A stretch of DNA of 8,956 bases from Promethearchaeota archaeon (GCA_019057735.1 JAHLWV010000085.1:1-8956), one strand, 5' to 3'. Positions 1-7,160 are shown, counted from the stretch's first letter. Notes: a model not told the origin generated them from the sequence alone. Numbers and translations: made by a program.

Positions 1-75
1 GGGATTTGAACCCCCGAACTCCTCTGAGACTGGATTCTAAGTCCAGCGCCGTAGACCAGACTTGGCAACTCCCGC
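1..75 (-). tRNA. tRNA-Leu(UAG), 3' end truncated by the window edge
   Basis: Read on the minus strand, the gene starts at 75 with acceptor GCGGGAG. A D arm (GCC/GGC) follows, then the anticodon stem CTGGA/TCCAG around loop CTTAGAA. That loop gives U33 and anticodon UAG (plus-strand 37-39), which decodes CUA leucine codons. A long variable arm with a CTC/GAG stem marks a class II tRNA, as expected for Leu. The T arm (GGGGG, TTCAAAT, CCC) runs into the window edge, so about ten 3' nucleotides, including the acceptor 3' strand, are missing. No intron is present in the visible part. Type and anticodon are seen directly. Confidence 0.95.
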
Positions 76-106
76 TTTATCATAAAAAATATAGCAATTG
101 TTTTAG

Positions 107-115
107 TATTTAAAG
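107..115 (-). promoter_or_regulatory. TATA box for tRNA-Leu
   Basis: On the minus strand this reads CTTTAAATA, preceded by AAA as a weak BRE-like stretch. It lies 32-40 nt upstream of the mature tRNA 5' end, consistent with archaeal initiation about 26 nt downstream of the TATA centre and a short 5' leader removed by RNase P. Inferred from position and composition. Confidence 0.5.
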
Positions 116-220
116 TTTGAAAGGCTAAATAAATTTTTTAGTTGGAATGGCATAAAATGTAATTTTCTTTTCGATTAAGATTAAATTAAGATTAATTTGA
201 TGGTTAAAAATAAAAATGAG

Positions 221-230
221 AAATATTTAA
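221..230 (+). promoter_or_regulatory. Candidate TATA box for the Roadblock-tsr3 operon
   Basis: AAATATTTAA is a reasonable archaeal TATA box. It lies over 100 nt before the ATG at 337, so it would give an 80-90 nt leader containing three TAGAAAGATAT-type repeats. Alternative TATA-like elements lie within those repeats (281-289 and 302-310) and would give a much shorter leader. The sequence alone does not decide between them. Confidence 0.3.
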
Positions 231-276
231 GAATTAATATTATTGTTATTAAAGCAGAGAGAATTTATAGCAAAGA

Positions 277-327
277 TAGAAAGATATTTAGTAGCTAGAA
301 AGATATATAGATAGATAGAAAGGATAT
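277..327 (+). repeat. Three short direct repeats upstream of the Roadblock gene
   Basis: TAGAAAGATAT occurs at 277-287 and 296-306, and as TAGAAAGGATAT at 316-327. The spacing is 19-20 nt, and the third copy ends 9 nt before the start codon. The copies are purine-rich and contain AAAG(G)A, a weak ribosome-binding-site-like core, as well as TATA-like GATAT. They could be binding sites for a regulator or a chance product of low-complexity sequence. Confidence 0.45.
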
Positions 328-336
328 GGTTTTTTT

Positions 337-1335
337 ATGAGTGTGAGAGATTCTTTAATCAAGTATTTAACTTCAATCTTACGGGCATCTCAGGGTACAA
401 TTTTGGTGATATTGTGTGATTTAAATGGGCTTTCTATAGCAAAAATTGGGAGAAAAAGTGAGATTGAGATTAATGTTAACCAAATTACGAGTTTGGCTTC
501 AGCAGCGTTCTCGGCAAGCGAAGAAAGTTGGGAAGACCTAAATATTAGGGATCAAGTTATTTCATTTACATTTTTTGACAAAGTTTGTTTAATAACAATT
601 AGGATTAATGAAACTCTTCTAACTATAGTTCACGATTATCGGAAGGAGTGGCCATTAGACGCTGATAATCTAGCCAGCTCTATGTATTATATAAAACAAA
701 AACTTGGAGAGTTTTTTGGTAAAAAAAAGGAAACAGAGAGAGATTTTGAAGAATTTTCAAATAAAGTTCGAAGTGCGGTTTACCTTTTTGGAATGGGATC
801 TGAGGTTCCTTTCATTTCTTATGCGCCAGAAAAATTTGATCAGGCTAACCTCTTACCTGCGATAAGTTACGTTCTAGATTCGATTCAGAATCCTATTTTT
901 ATAAGATATAGTCTAGTGAGTCCAACGGGCTTAACATTAGATGCAAGAGAAGTTAGTGGTCAAAAGCTACCGATTTCTGTCGAGGCATTTTCTGCGAGTG
1001 CTAATGTTGCCTTTCAGAAAATGAAAGAGGAATCTGAAGGAAGCTCGATCGGTGATTTATTATGTTATATTGCGATATCTGGGCAAGATCCTGAGAATTT
1101 CTTTGGTATTATAACTTGTCCTTCCGGTAGATTGAAATTTTCAGAGGTAGAAGGAAATCTTAATGCTGAAGAAATATCCTTTGTTGCGTTGTTTACGCTT
1201 ACATATGGAGGTATTCCAATTTTGTGTGAATCAAGGAATATAATATTTTCTATCATGAAAATAATAGGTTCAGAAAAAATTACTGATAATTTTATTAAGT
1301 CAGTTAACGTACTTACAAGTTTCAAGTATGACTAA
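337..1335 (+). CDS. Tandem Roadblock/LC7-like domain protein
   Basis: This 332-residue soluble protein has no signal peptide or membrane segment. Residues about 6-100 fit the Roadblock/LC7 pattern: an N-terminal helix, a strand-turn-strand with DLNG at 28-31, a long Ala/Ser-rich helix (ITSLASAAFSAS, 50-61), then strands ending near 100. A charged, Lys/Glu-rich linker spans about 101-165. A second, more diverged copy covers about 171-290, with the turn SPTG at 195-198 and the matching helix VEAFSASANVAF at 215-226. Roadblock proteins such as MglB, LC7 and the Ragulator subunits form dimeric platforms that bind or regulate small Ras-like GTPases, and they are numerous in Asgard archaea. The GTPase-related role here is inference, since no small GTPase lies in the window. 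The gene overlaps tsr3 by 8 nt, implying co-transcription. Domain calls rest on pattern recognition; the second copy is less certain. Confidence 0.72.
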   Translation: MSVRDSLIKYLTSILRASQGTILVILCDLNGLSIAKIGRKSEIEINVNQITSLASAAFSASEESWEDLNIRDQVISFTFFDKVCLITIRINETLLTIVHDYRKEWPLDADNLASSMYYIKQKLGEFFGKKKETERDFEEFSNKVRSAVYLFGMGSEVPFISYAPEKFDQANLLPAISYVLDSIQNPIFIRYSLVSPTGLTLDAREVSGQKLPISVEAFSASANVAFQKMKEESEGSSIGDLLCYIAISGQDPENFFGIITCPSGRLKFSEVEGNLNAEEISFVALFTLTYGGIPILCESRNIIFSIMKIIGSEKITDNFIKSVNVLTSFKYD

Positions 1336-1789
1336 ACAGAGTTCAACGGAATCTATTCCGAAGTTGGTGTGTCTTCACCTTAATCAGTGTGACAGAAAAA
1401 AGTGCACAGCTCTAAAATTAAAGAAATTAGGTATTTTAGAAATCGTTTCTGACATTAAAGGAAAGAGCCGTAATTCCGTTATTCTAAATCCTCTATCTAA
1501 CAAAACTATAAATATTAGCGATCGGGTTATTATTGAGAGCTATGGCCTTATAGTTGTAGATTGTTCTTGGAAAAAAATTTTTAATCTTAAGAATCTCAAT
1601 TTACGGAATGGCAGGAAATTACCTCCATTAATCGCTTCAAATCCCGTAAATTATGGCAAATGGGAAAAATTAAGTTCAGCCGAGGCGTTGGCAGCAGCAT
1701 TATACATCACAAATTATGGTGAGCACGCTGATCTAATTCTCTCTAAATTCTCATGGGGAGCTGAATTTAAAAGGATAAACAAATTTTAG
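1328..1789 (+). CDS. tsr3: Tsr3-type rRNA aminocarboxypropyltransferase
   Basis: This 153-residue protein matches the Tsr3 (formerly DUF367) family along its length. Seen in order: HLNQCDRKKCTALKLKKLG (17-35, the N-terminal family signature), DCSW (78-81), LPPLIASNPVNYG (98-110), LSSAEALAAALY (115-126) and SKFSWG (139-144). Tsr3 transfers the 3-amino-3-carboxypropyl group of S-adenosylmethionine to a hypermodified uridine in helix 31 of small-subunit rRNA; in eukaryotes this makes m1acp3-pseudouridine of 18S rRNA. All main motifs are intact and the length is close to archaeal homologues. The ATG lies inside the last codons of the Roadblock gene (8-nt overlap) with no ribosome binding site, so it is probably translated by coupling from the upstream frame. 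It converges with the thermosome gene 55 bp downstream. Confidence 0.92.
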   Translation: MTKQSSTESIPKLVCLHLNQCDRKKCTALKLKKLGILEIVSDIKGKSRNSVILNPLSNKTINISDRVIIESYGLIVVDCSWKKIFNLKNLNLRNGRKLPPLIASNPVNYGKWEKLSSAEALAAALYITNYGEHADLILSKFSWGAEFKRINKF

Positions 1790-1811
1790 CAAGTATTTTT
1801 AAAATTTGAAT

Positions 1812-1836
1812 AAAAAAAAAGAAAAACAAAAAGAAA
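1812..1836 (-). terminator. T-rich terminator of the thermosome gene
   Basis: On the minus strand, just past the thermosome stop codon, three T-tracts (T5, T5, T9) are separated by single C or G residues. Archaeal RNA polymerase terminates at such T-stretches without needing a hairpin. The plus strand has only a T5 at 1796-1800 after tsr3. Confidence 0.55.
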
Positions 1837-1844
1837 TTTGATTA

Positions 1845-3446
1845 TTAGTCGTGACCCTTTGAGAGTCCGGAAGCAGCAATTACATCATCTATTTTTAAAA
1901 TCATTGAAGCTACTTCCGTAGCTGATTGAATAGCCTGAGATAATACCATCAACGGCTCGATAATACCAAGGTTTTCCATGTTATCAGGTTTTCCTGTATC
2001 AATATTAATTCCATACGAGTTTCCAGATTCTAATTCGTGTTTTGAGCGTAATTCTACTATCAAATCAACAGGATTGTAACCCGCATTTTCAACCAAAGTT
2101 TTAGGTATAATTTCTAAGGCGTTAGCATAAATTTCAATTGCTAATTGTTCTCTTCCTCCAATTGACTGTGCATAAGCTCTCAAGCGCTTAGCAAGCTCAA
2201 TTTCAGAAGCACCACCCCCAGGTAAAATATATGGGTTTTCTATCGCAGCTCTTACTACAGATAACGCGTCATGAAGCATTCTTTCAGCCTCATCGACTAC
2301 ATGTTCAATACCTGCTCTTATTAAAATGCTGACTGCTTTGGGATCGTCACATTCTGAAACGAAAATCATATTATCTTCACCAATTTTCTTTTCTTCTACT
2401 TTCCCGGCCTTTCCTAGATCGTCACTTGTAATATCATGTATGTTGTTTATTATTTTTGCACCTGTAGCTCGAGCAAGTTTTTCCATATCAGAACGTTTCA
2501 CTCTTCGAATGGTTATAATGTTTTCTTGAGCAAGAAAGTTTTGGGCTTTATCGTCAACGCCTTTCTGACAAAAAACAACAGTTGCGCCCACATCCTTAAG
2601 TTTATTTACCCGAGACTTTAACATATTAGATTCTTCTTCGAGGAATTTATTTATTTGATCAGGTGTTTGTATTCTAATTTCAGCATCAAATTCAGTTTTT
2701 TCTACCTCAAGAGAAGAGCTGATTAACGCAATTTTCGCGTTTCTAAGAGATTTTGGCATCATAGGATGCACGATTTCTTTATCAACAATGATCCCATCGA
2801 TGATACTTGTATCTATTAAGCTTTTTCCAGCTTTTTTGATAATTTGAATTTGATCTAAATCTATCAAGGAATTTCCGCCTCTTTCCTCTTTAATCTGATT
2901 TACCGCTCTAACTGCGATGGTAGCAAAATGATTTTTAACGCCAGCAATCAATTTGCTATTCATTGAAGTCTCTGCTACTTTTAAAAGGGTTTGAGTGTCA
3001 TTGCTTTCAACTTTTACTGCTATATCCTGCAAAATCTGCTTTGATTTTACTAACGCTTTTCGATAACCTCTGAAAATAATTGAAGGGTGTACGGATTGTT
3101 CTATTAGTTCTTCAGCAAGATTTAATAATTCTCCAGCAATGATTACGCTTGTAGTTGTTCCATCTCCAACTTTATCATCTTGCGTTTTAGCAACCTCTAC
3201 AATCATTTTTGCTGCGGGATGTTCGATATCAATAGTATCAAGAATCGTTGCTCCGTCGTTTGTAATTGTTACATCTCCTAGTGAATCAACGAGCATTTTG
3301 TCCATTCCTTTTGGGCCTAGGGTGGTTCTTACGGCTTCTGCTACAGCTTTAGCAGCAGCGATATTATTTCTCTGGGCATCCTTTCCTTGTTTTCTTTCTG
3401 AACCTTCTTTTAAGATTAGGATAGGTACCCCGGATAACTGTGCCAT
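1845..3446 (-). CDS. Thermosome subunit (group II chaperonin)
   Basis: This 533-residue cytosolic chaperonin is related to eukaryotic CCT/TRiC and assembles into double rings that fold proteins using ATP. Equatorial-domain motifs are intact: [12 protein letters not shown] (43-54), TNDGATIL (62-69), GDGTTT (94-99, nucleotide binding), the probable catalytic Asp at 393 and PGGGASE (409-415). The apical and intermediate domains lie between about 145 and 400 without an evident gap. The C-terminus is unusual: it ends in ASGLSKGHD and lacks the Gly/Met-rich GGM tail common in archaeal thermosomes. The start at 3446 is supported by the conserved N-terminus and by GTGAT (3453-3457) placed 6 nt before the ATG. 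Whether it is an alpha, beta or other subunit cannot be told from one sequence. The gene has its own promoter and terminator. Confidence 0.98.
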   Translation of the reverse strand: MAQLSGVPILILKEGSERKQGKDAQRNNIAAAKAVAEAVRTTLGPKGMDKMLVDSLGDVTITNDGATILDTIDIEHPAAKMIVEVAKTQDDKVGDGTTTSVIIAGELLNLAEELIEQSVHPSIIFRGYRKALVKSKQILQDIAVKVESNDTQTLLKVAETSMNSKLIAGVKNHFATIAVRAVNQIKEERGGNSLIDLDQIQIIKKAGKSLIDTSIIDGIIVDKEIVHPMMPKSLRNAKIALISSSLEVEKTEFDAEIRIQTPDQINKFLEEESNMLKSRVNKLKDVGATVVFCQKGVDDKAQNFLAQENIITIRRVKRSDMEKLARATGAKIINNIHDITSDDLGKAGKVEEKKIGEDNMIFVSECDDPKAVSILIRAGIEHVVDEAERMLHDALSVVRAAIENPYILPGGGASEIELAKRLRAYAQSIGGREQLAIEIYANALEIIPKTLVENAGYNPVDLIVELRSKHELESGNSYGINIDTGKPDNMENLGIIEPLMVLSQAIQSATEVASMILKIDDVIAASGLSKGHD

Positions 3447-3452
3447 TTTAAA

Positions 3453-3457
3453 ATCAC
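3453..3457 (-). promoter_or_regulatory. Shine-Dalgarno-like site of the thermosome gene
   Basis: GTGAT on the minus strand can pair with the 16S 3' end visible at 8906-8917 (GGATCACCTCCT). It sits 6 nt before the thermosome ATG. It is a five-base match outside the usual GGAGG core, so modest, but no comparable site precedes the other genes here. Confidence 0.45.
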
Positions 3458-3493
3458 TTTATTTCGATATTTTACTTAATTATTATTTATTAA

Positions 3494-3500
3494 TTATATA
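3494..3500 (-). promoter_or_regulatory. TATA box of the thermosome gene
   Basis: TATATAA on the minus strand is centred 51 nt before the start codon. Initiation about 27 nt downstream would give a leader of roughly 24 nt containing the GTGAT site. The core TTATATAA is palindromic, so direction is set by the gene, not the box. Confidence 0.55.
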
Positions 3501-3516
3501 ATGATCTCTAAGTCAT

Positions 3517-3539
3517 AAAACTAAAAAAGTTTTCGAAAA
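3517..3539. promoter_or_regulatory. Palindromic elements in the divergent promoter region
   Basis: AAAACT (3517-3522) and AGTTTT (3528-3533) form an inverted repeat around five A residues. Overlapping it is the perfect palindrome TTTTCGAAAA (3530-3539). They lie upstream of the thermosome TATA box and between two divergent genes, a place where a regulator could bind. No function can be assigned, and AT-rich palindromes arise easily by chance. Confidence 0.25.
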
Positions 3540-3589
3540 ATGCTGTGGTGTTTGTCTAAATGATCTATAATTAGTCTTGTAAAACTTTT

Positions 3590-3597
3590 TATTTAAG
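3590..3597 (+). promoter_or_regulatory. TATA box of the DUF885-like peptidase gene
   Basis: TATTTAAG is centred about 26.5 nt before the ATG at 3620, so transcription should begin at or next to the A of the start codon. No ribosome binding site lies between. This indicates a leaderless mRNA. Confidence 0.55.
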
Positions 3598-3619
3598 ATA
3601 TTATTGTATTCTGTTAGAA

Positions 3620-4828
3620 ATGACAAAAATATCTAAGTTTGGAGAAGACTTCTTACTACTAGCTCTAAGAATTAATAAACATATTGAAGGATATGTTGAT
3701 TTTTATTACGGTTCAGAAAAACTTCGACAAACTGTAGATTGCGAATCTCTAACAGCACCAAATACGTTGTTAAAAGACTCCAACGATTTGTTAAAACAAC
3801 TGAGAGCTCAAGCCTTCGACAAAGAACGCACACGATACATCGAAAAGTTATTAATAGCAATGAGAACCTCAATTGAAACTCTATGTGGTGTTGAAATCCC
3901 ATTCAAAGAAAAATTTTTTAGACTATATAATGTAGATTTGCAACCCGTTAACGAATTTGAATTGAAAAATTTAAAAGAAGATTTTAACGAGGCATATAAG
4001 GGTACTGGAACTTTAGCTGAACGTATGAAAGTTTTAAGGGAAAAACGAAAAGTTCCCGAAGATAAAGTATACCAATTGTTTAAAGAAGCACTTAACATTA
4101 CAAGGGTGAAGACTAAAGAGTTGTTTGGGGATATCTTACCAGAAAAAGAGAGGATTCTAATAGAACTGGTAGATGATAAAAATGACGATAAAGCAAAATG
4201 GGCTTATTACGAATGGTACTTGGGTAATTTTCAATCGCGTTTAGAGGTCAATCCGAAATATAATGTATATTGGAGCGGATTTTTATCTGTTGCAGCTCAC
4301 GAGGGATATCCTGGACACCACACGGAATTTGTTGTCAAGGAAAAAAATTTATACTGTGAATTATCTCAATTCGAACATTCAATTTTACTATTAAAATCAC
4401 CTACATTAGTTATTTGCGAAGGTATAGCCGATCTTGCAGTAAATGTGCTTTTTTCTTATAGAGAACAAGCAGAGATTAGCTTAAAGTTTTGCTCAAACGG
4501 CACAAAAGATGATAGTGTTGAAAATTTAACTATGCAGAATAGGGTAAAGGCGAATCGGTCTCTTTTATGGTACAATCTCGCATATCACGCGCTTTTTGAC
4601 GAATGGAGCGAAGCAAATTTGATACAATACGGAACTAACTATGAAATATTTAGCTTAAAAGATATAAAAAATATAATAAAACTAATTCTTGACCCTGCTC
4701 ATTCAACAACGGCTTTTTTATACAATCTTGGAAGCAAATTAATAATAAATAGATTTGGAGAATTTCCCTCAGTGAAGAACTTTCGAAATTTACTCTTAAA
4801 TCCGATTTTGCCTTCAGATTTGGTTTAA
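3620..4828 (+). CDS. DUF885-like putative zinc metallopeptidase
   Basis: This 402-residue soluble protein has no signal peptide or membrane segment and probably acts in the cytosol. The diagnostic motif is HEGYPGHH at 227-234, matching the HExxPGHH signature of the DUF885 (COG4805-like) family, preceded by a hydrophobic/Ala helix. A second motif, EGIAD with Glu267, corresponds to the family's downstream EGxA element and probably completes the metal site. Near the C-terminus, TTAFLYNLG (363-371) resembles the conserved A-x-x-Y-x-x-G segment of the family. Peptidase activity is inferred from these motifs; substrate is unknown. At 402 residues it is clearly shorter than the roughly 550-600 typical of bacterial DUF885 proteins, mostly N-terminally. 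No frameshift is seen, so this looks like a compact archaeal version, not a broken gene. It is divergent from the thermosome gene and probably leaderless. Confidence 0.72.
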   Translation: MTKISKFGEDFLLLALRINKHIEGYVDFYYGSEKLRQTVDCESLTAPNTLLKDSNDLLKQLRAQAFDKERTRYIEKLLIAMRTSIETLCGVEIPFKEKFFRLYNVDLQPVNEFELKNLKEDFNEAYKGTGTLAERMKVLREKRKVPEDKVYQLFKEALNITRVKTKELFGDILPEKERILIELVDDKNDDKAKWAYYEWYLGNFQSRLEVNPKYNVYWSGFLSVAAHEGYPGHHTEFVVKEKNLYCELSQFEHSILLLKSPTLVICEGIADLAVNVLFSYREQAEISLKFCSNGTKDDSVENLTMQNRVKANRSLLWYNLAYHALFDEWSEANLIQYGTNYEIFSLKDIKNIIKLILDPAHSTTAFLYNLGSKLIINRFGEFPSVKNFRNLLLNPILPSDLV

Positions 4829-4902
4829 TTTAAAATGTATTTTAAAGAATTATAATTTAGCCCTATTAATAATTTAATCAATTCGTACTGGTTTCTATTC
4901 AC

Positions 4903-4908
4903 TTTTTT
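4903..4908 (+). terminator. Possible T-tract terminator after the peptidase gene
   Basis: TTTTTT lies 75 nt downstream of the peptidase stop codon and is the first T-run of six or more on this strand. No hairpin precedes it. Archaeal termination often needs only the T-tract, but a single T6 is weak evidence. Confidence 0.3.
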
Positions 4909-4913
4909 CGTAG

Positions 4914-4922
4914 TTTATATAA
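4914..4922 (+). promoter_or_regulatory. TATA-like element inside the large intergenic gap
   Basis: TTTATATAA is among the best TATA matches in the window but lies over 470 nt before the next gene. Initiation about 27 nt downstream, near 4945, would start a transcript at the inverted repeat 4938-4989. The core is palindromic and could also fire on the minus strand. Confidence 0.35.
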
Positions 4923-4937
4923 TCATTCTCAAATCAT

Positions 4938-5121
4938 AACTTGGTTGCTATTAAATAACCTGATTATTTGCCAAAATTATTACCAAGTTAAAAATATTAA
5001 CTTTAATGAGAAGTGAGAAAAATGCCTGGTCAATCAAATACCATTCCGTAAATAGATGTTTACTATATTGACCCCGATTTTAGGTTAGATAAGAACATCA
5101 TATAATTTTCATTCTTTTTTT
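4938..5121 (+). ncRNA. Candidate structured small RNA
   Basis: AACTTGGT (4938-4945) is the exact reverse complement of ACCAAGTT (4982-4989). Inside lies a second hairpin, AAATAA (4953-4958) with TTATTT (4964-4969) around loop CCTGA. A TATA box sits just upstream at 4914-4922 and a T7 tract ends at 5115-5121, so the bounds are promoter- and T-tract-based guesses. I recognise no known RNA family, and no proper C/D box pair is visible. The helices are short and AT-rich, so chance pairing is a real alternative. Confidence 0.25.
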
Positions 5122-5362
5122 AGTAACTTAAAGAAATTTTTTGATTTCAGGTTTATATGTGTTATAGATTCCAAACGCTTCCTTTTCTTTTCTTTGGAGA
5201 CTTAAAGACAATATAAGTTTGGTGTTAATTTAATTATTTTTTGCTCTAAATAAAAAACAGAATAAAGATTGTTATAAAAGGGCATTTCACATAATATCTG
5301 ATTTAGATTAAAAACTTTGTTTTATATTTTACGAATTTTTAATATTCTTAAAATTATGGGCA

Positions 5363-5370
5363 GTTTAAAA
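5363..5370 (+). promoter_or_regulatory. TATA box of the HerA-like ATPase gene
   Basis: GTTTAAAA has its TTTAAA core centred about 27.5 nt before the ATG at 5394. No ribosome binding site lies between. Transcription is therefore expected to start at the initiation codon (leaderless). Confidence 0.5.
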
Positions 5371-5393
5371 CTTCTTAATCAAACAAATTTTAA

Positions 5394-7160
5394 ATGTTTA
5401 GTAGTTTTTTTATTTTAACATCAATATTCCTCACATTTAATTTATTATATTATTTCTATAAGAAGAGAGGTTATACTTCCTTCAAGATTAAATCCTTTAT
5501 ATTAGTAGGATTTTTCGTAACAATCTTTTTTTTATTGTCCGAGTTTCCTCCGTTTCTTTTACAAGATTCTGATTATGTGTTAGAAAACTTTACTCATTAT
5601 ATTATTGAAGTAGTTAGTTTTAATCTTACTATTATCTTATTCTGTTGTTCTATCATTCTGTACATACTAAATTGTTTCAAGATTGAAAAATCATTAATCG
5701 AACTAGAGCTTCCTTCATTTAAAGCTTCAAAAAATGGATCTATTAAAATTGGAAGAATATTAAAAGGAAGCTCTAAGAAATTCAATTTTTTTTTATCATT
5801 CAATGATCTTGAAAAACATATGTTTATTTGTGGTTCAACAGGTACAGGAAAAAGCAATTTTATGCAAAATTTTCTCATCAATATTACGAAACAATTTAAA
5901 AAACCTTTTTTTTTAGTAGAATTTAAGGGAGAGTATCACTTTTTGCAAGAACAAATAAAGGACTTAATAGTTCTTTGGCCAGGTGAAAACTTTTCGATAA
6001 ATTTATTCGATCCCTTGGGAGCTAATCCAAATATCCATGCTGAAAGAATTTTTGATATAATTAGAAGCGGTCAATTTTTAGGCGATAATGCGGAATATTC
6101 ACCTCAAATGGAAAGAGTTCTAATTGATATCCTTACAAAAGTGTGTAAAAACAAAGATTTCAGGAGTTGGGAAGGATTTCAAGAGTGTTGTGATGATTAT
6201 CTTAAAAAAGAAAGAGATAAGATCCCTATGTTAAAACAAACGCTTATTAGTTTAAATAATAGAATTAGAAGATTCTCTGTTGGACCAATGAGAGCTGTTT
6301 TTGATTCGAATTCTAGACTCACAGTATCACAGCTCTTTAATAGGAAAGTTATTTTAGACTTGAGTTCTATTATCCGGTTAGGAGGAGAAAAGGAAGATGC
6401 GCTATTCTTTTTAAACATGGTTTTAAAATATTTATGGGATAGAAATTTAACCAGAGGAGCAAATAATTATGATGGAATAAATCATATCACCATAATTGAA
6501 GATGCTCAATATTTTGCTCCTCAAGGTTTAACAAAAAAGTCAAAATTAACAAGTTATTTAGAAGACATCGCTCTACTGCAGAGAGGTACAGGAGAATGTT
6601 TAATAACTATAGCAACTCGTCCAAATATTAGTAAGGAGATATTAGCGAATAATGGTGTAGTATTAACTTTCAAAAATCATATAGAAAAAGACATTATGTG
6701 TGAACTTCTAAATTTAGAATCTGAAAAGAAAAATTATTTATCTGTAATAGATGAAGGGCAATGCATTATCCGCGTAAATTCAATAAAGAAACCGTTTCTA
6801 CTTGGAGTTCCTTACATAAAACGGAACCCTCTAACAGTATCAGAGATATATAGAAAAAACGAGGTGATTTTGGATAAACAACAAAAGAATTCCGATTTAT
6901 TGTTGTTAGATACTCACAAATCTAATAATCCTATCATACTTAAGGACAATATAATTAAAATTTTGATATTTAAAATGATTTTGCAAATAAAATCTTACAG
7001 AAATAGGCTTAAAAACGATAAAGGTATGAGTTCTAAAGAAGTTGATATCTTAGATCACTCAATTAACAGCGATTTAGTTGAGGTCGTTAACGATGATGAA
7101 AATTGCGATTTTGATATCTACATCAAGAAGTTGTACATGGATCAGGAAAAACACAAATAA
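5394..7160 (+). CDS. Membrane-anchored HerA/VirD4-like ATPase
   Basis: This 588-residue protein has three predicted N-terminal membrane helices (about 2-21, 33-55 and 70-95). The basic loop YKKRGYTSFKIK between the first two suggests a cytosolic ATPase domain. That domain runs from about 115 to 480: Walker A GSTGTGKS at 147-154 (Lys153), Walker B TIIEDAQ with Glu369-Asp370, a possible arginine finger in LLQRGTGE (Arg397), and the ATRP element typical of HerA-type ATPases. The family forms hexameric ring motors that move DNA or proteins; membrane-tethered members include VirD4/TraG coupling proteins and the archaeal DNA importer CedB. DNA translocation across or at the membrane is a reasonable inference, not shown. 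A charged tail of about 100 residues follows, with no recognised domain. No NurA nuclease, relaxase, pilus or CedA-type partner lies nearby. Codon use matches the neighbours, with no sign of transfer. Confidence 0.8.
   Translation: MFSSFFILTSIFLTFNLLYYFYKKRGYTSFKIKSFILVGFFVTIFFLLSEFPPFLLQDSDYVLENFTHYIIEVVSFNLTIILFCCSIILYILNCFKIEKSLIELELPSFKASKNGSIKIGRILKGSSKKFNFFLSFNDLEKHMFICGSTGTGKSNFMQNFLINITKQFKKPFFLVEFKGEYHFLQEQIKDLIVLWPGENFSINLFDPLGANPNIHAERIFDIIRSGQFLGDNAEYSPQMERVLIDILTKVCKNKDFRSWEGFQECCDDYLKKERDKIPMLKQTLISLNNRIRRFSVGPMRAVFDSNSRLTVSQLFNRKVILDLSSIIRLGGEKEDALFFLNMVLKYLWDRNLTRGANNYDGINHITIIEDAQYFAPQGLTKKSKLTSYLEDIALLQRGTGECLITIATRPNISKEILANNGVVLTFKNHIEKDIMCELLNLESEKKNYLSVIDEGQCIIRVNSIKKPFLLGVPYIKRNPLTVSEIYRKNEVILDKQQKNSDLLLLDTHKSNNPIILKDNIIKILIFKMILQIKSYRNRLKNDKGMSSKEVDILDHSINSDLVEVVNDDENCDFDIYIKKLYMDQEKHK

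Larger units (their letters stand above)
4829..5393. other. 565-bp AT-rich intergenic region without a convincing protein gene
   Basis: No ORF longer than about 21 codons on the plus strand looks coding. The region holds T-tracts (T6 at 4903-4908, T7 at 5115-5121, T6 at 5136-5141), a strong TATA-like element at 4914-4922, an inverted repeat at 4938-4989 and the promoter of the next gene near 5363. It is far longer than the other gaps here, which makes an RNA gene or regulatory region plausible. Confidence 0.6.

Noticed and set aside
326..340. Four-codon upstream mini-ORF (ATG GTT TTT TTA TGA) whose stop overlaps the Roadblock start codon as ATGA
   Set aside because: It is too short to judge, a run of T residues explains it, and no regulatory peptide logic is visible.
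3139..3501. 120-codon plus-strand frame antisense to the thermosome gene
   Set aside because: It mirrors a highly conserved chaperonin coding strand, its product resembles no family, and it runs over the thermosome promoter. It is a shadow frame.
5006..5071. 21-codon ORF in the large intergenic gap
   Set aside because: It has no ribosome binding site, no TATA box at leaderless distance and an unremarkable composition; this length is expected by chance.
4829..5393. C/D box guide RNA or CRISPR-like array in the gap
   Set aside because: No proper C box (RTGATGA) with a correctly placed D box (CTGA) was found on either strand, and no regularly spaced repeats exist.
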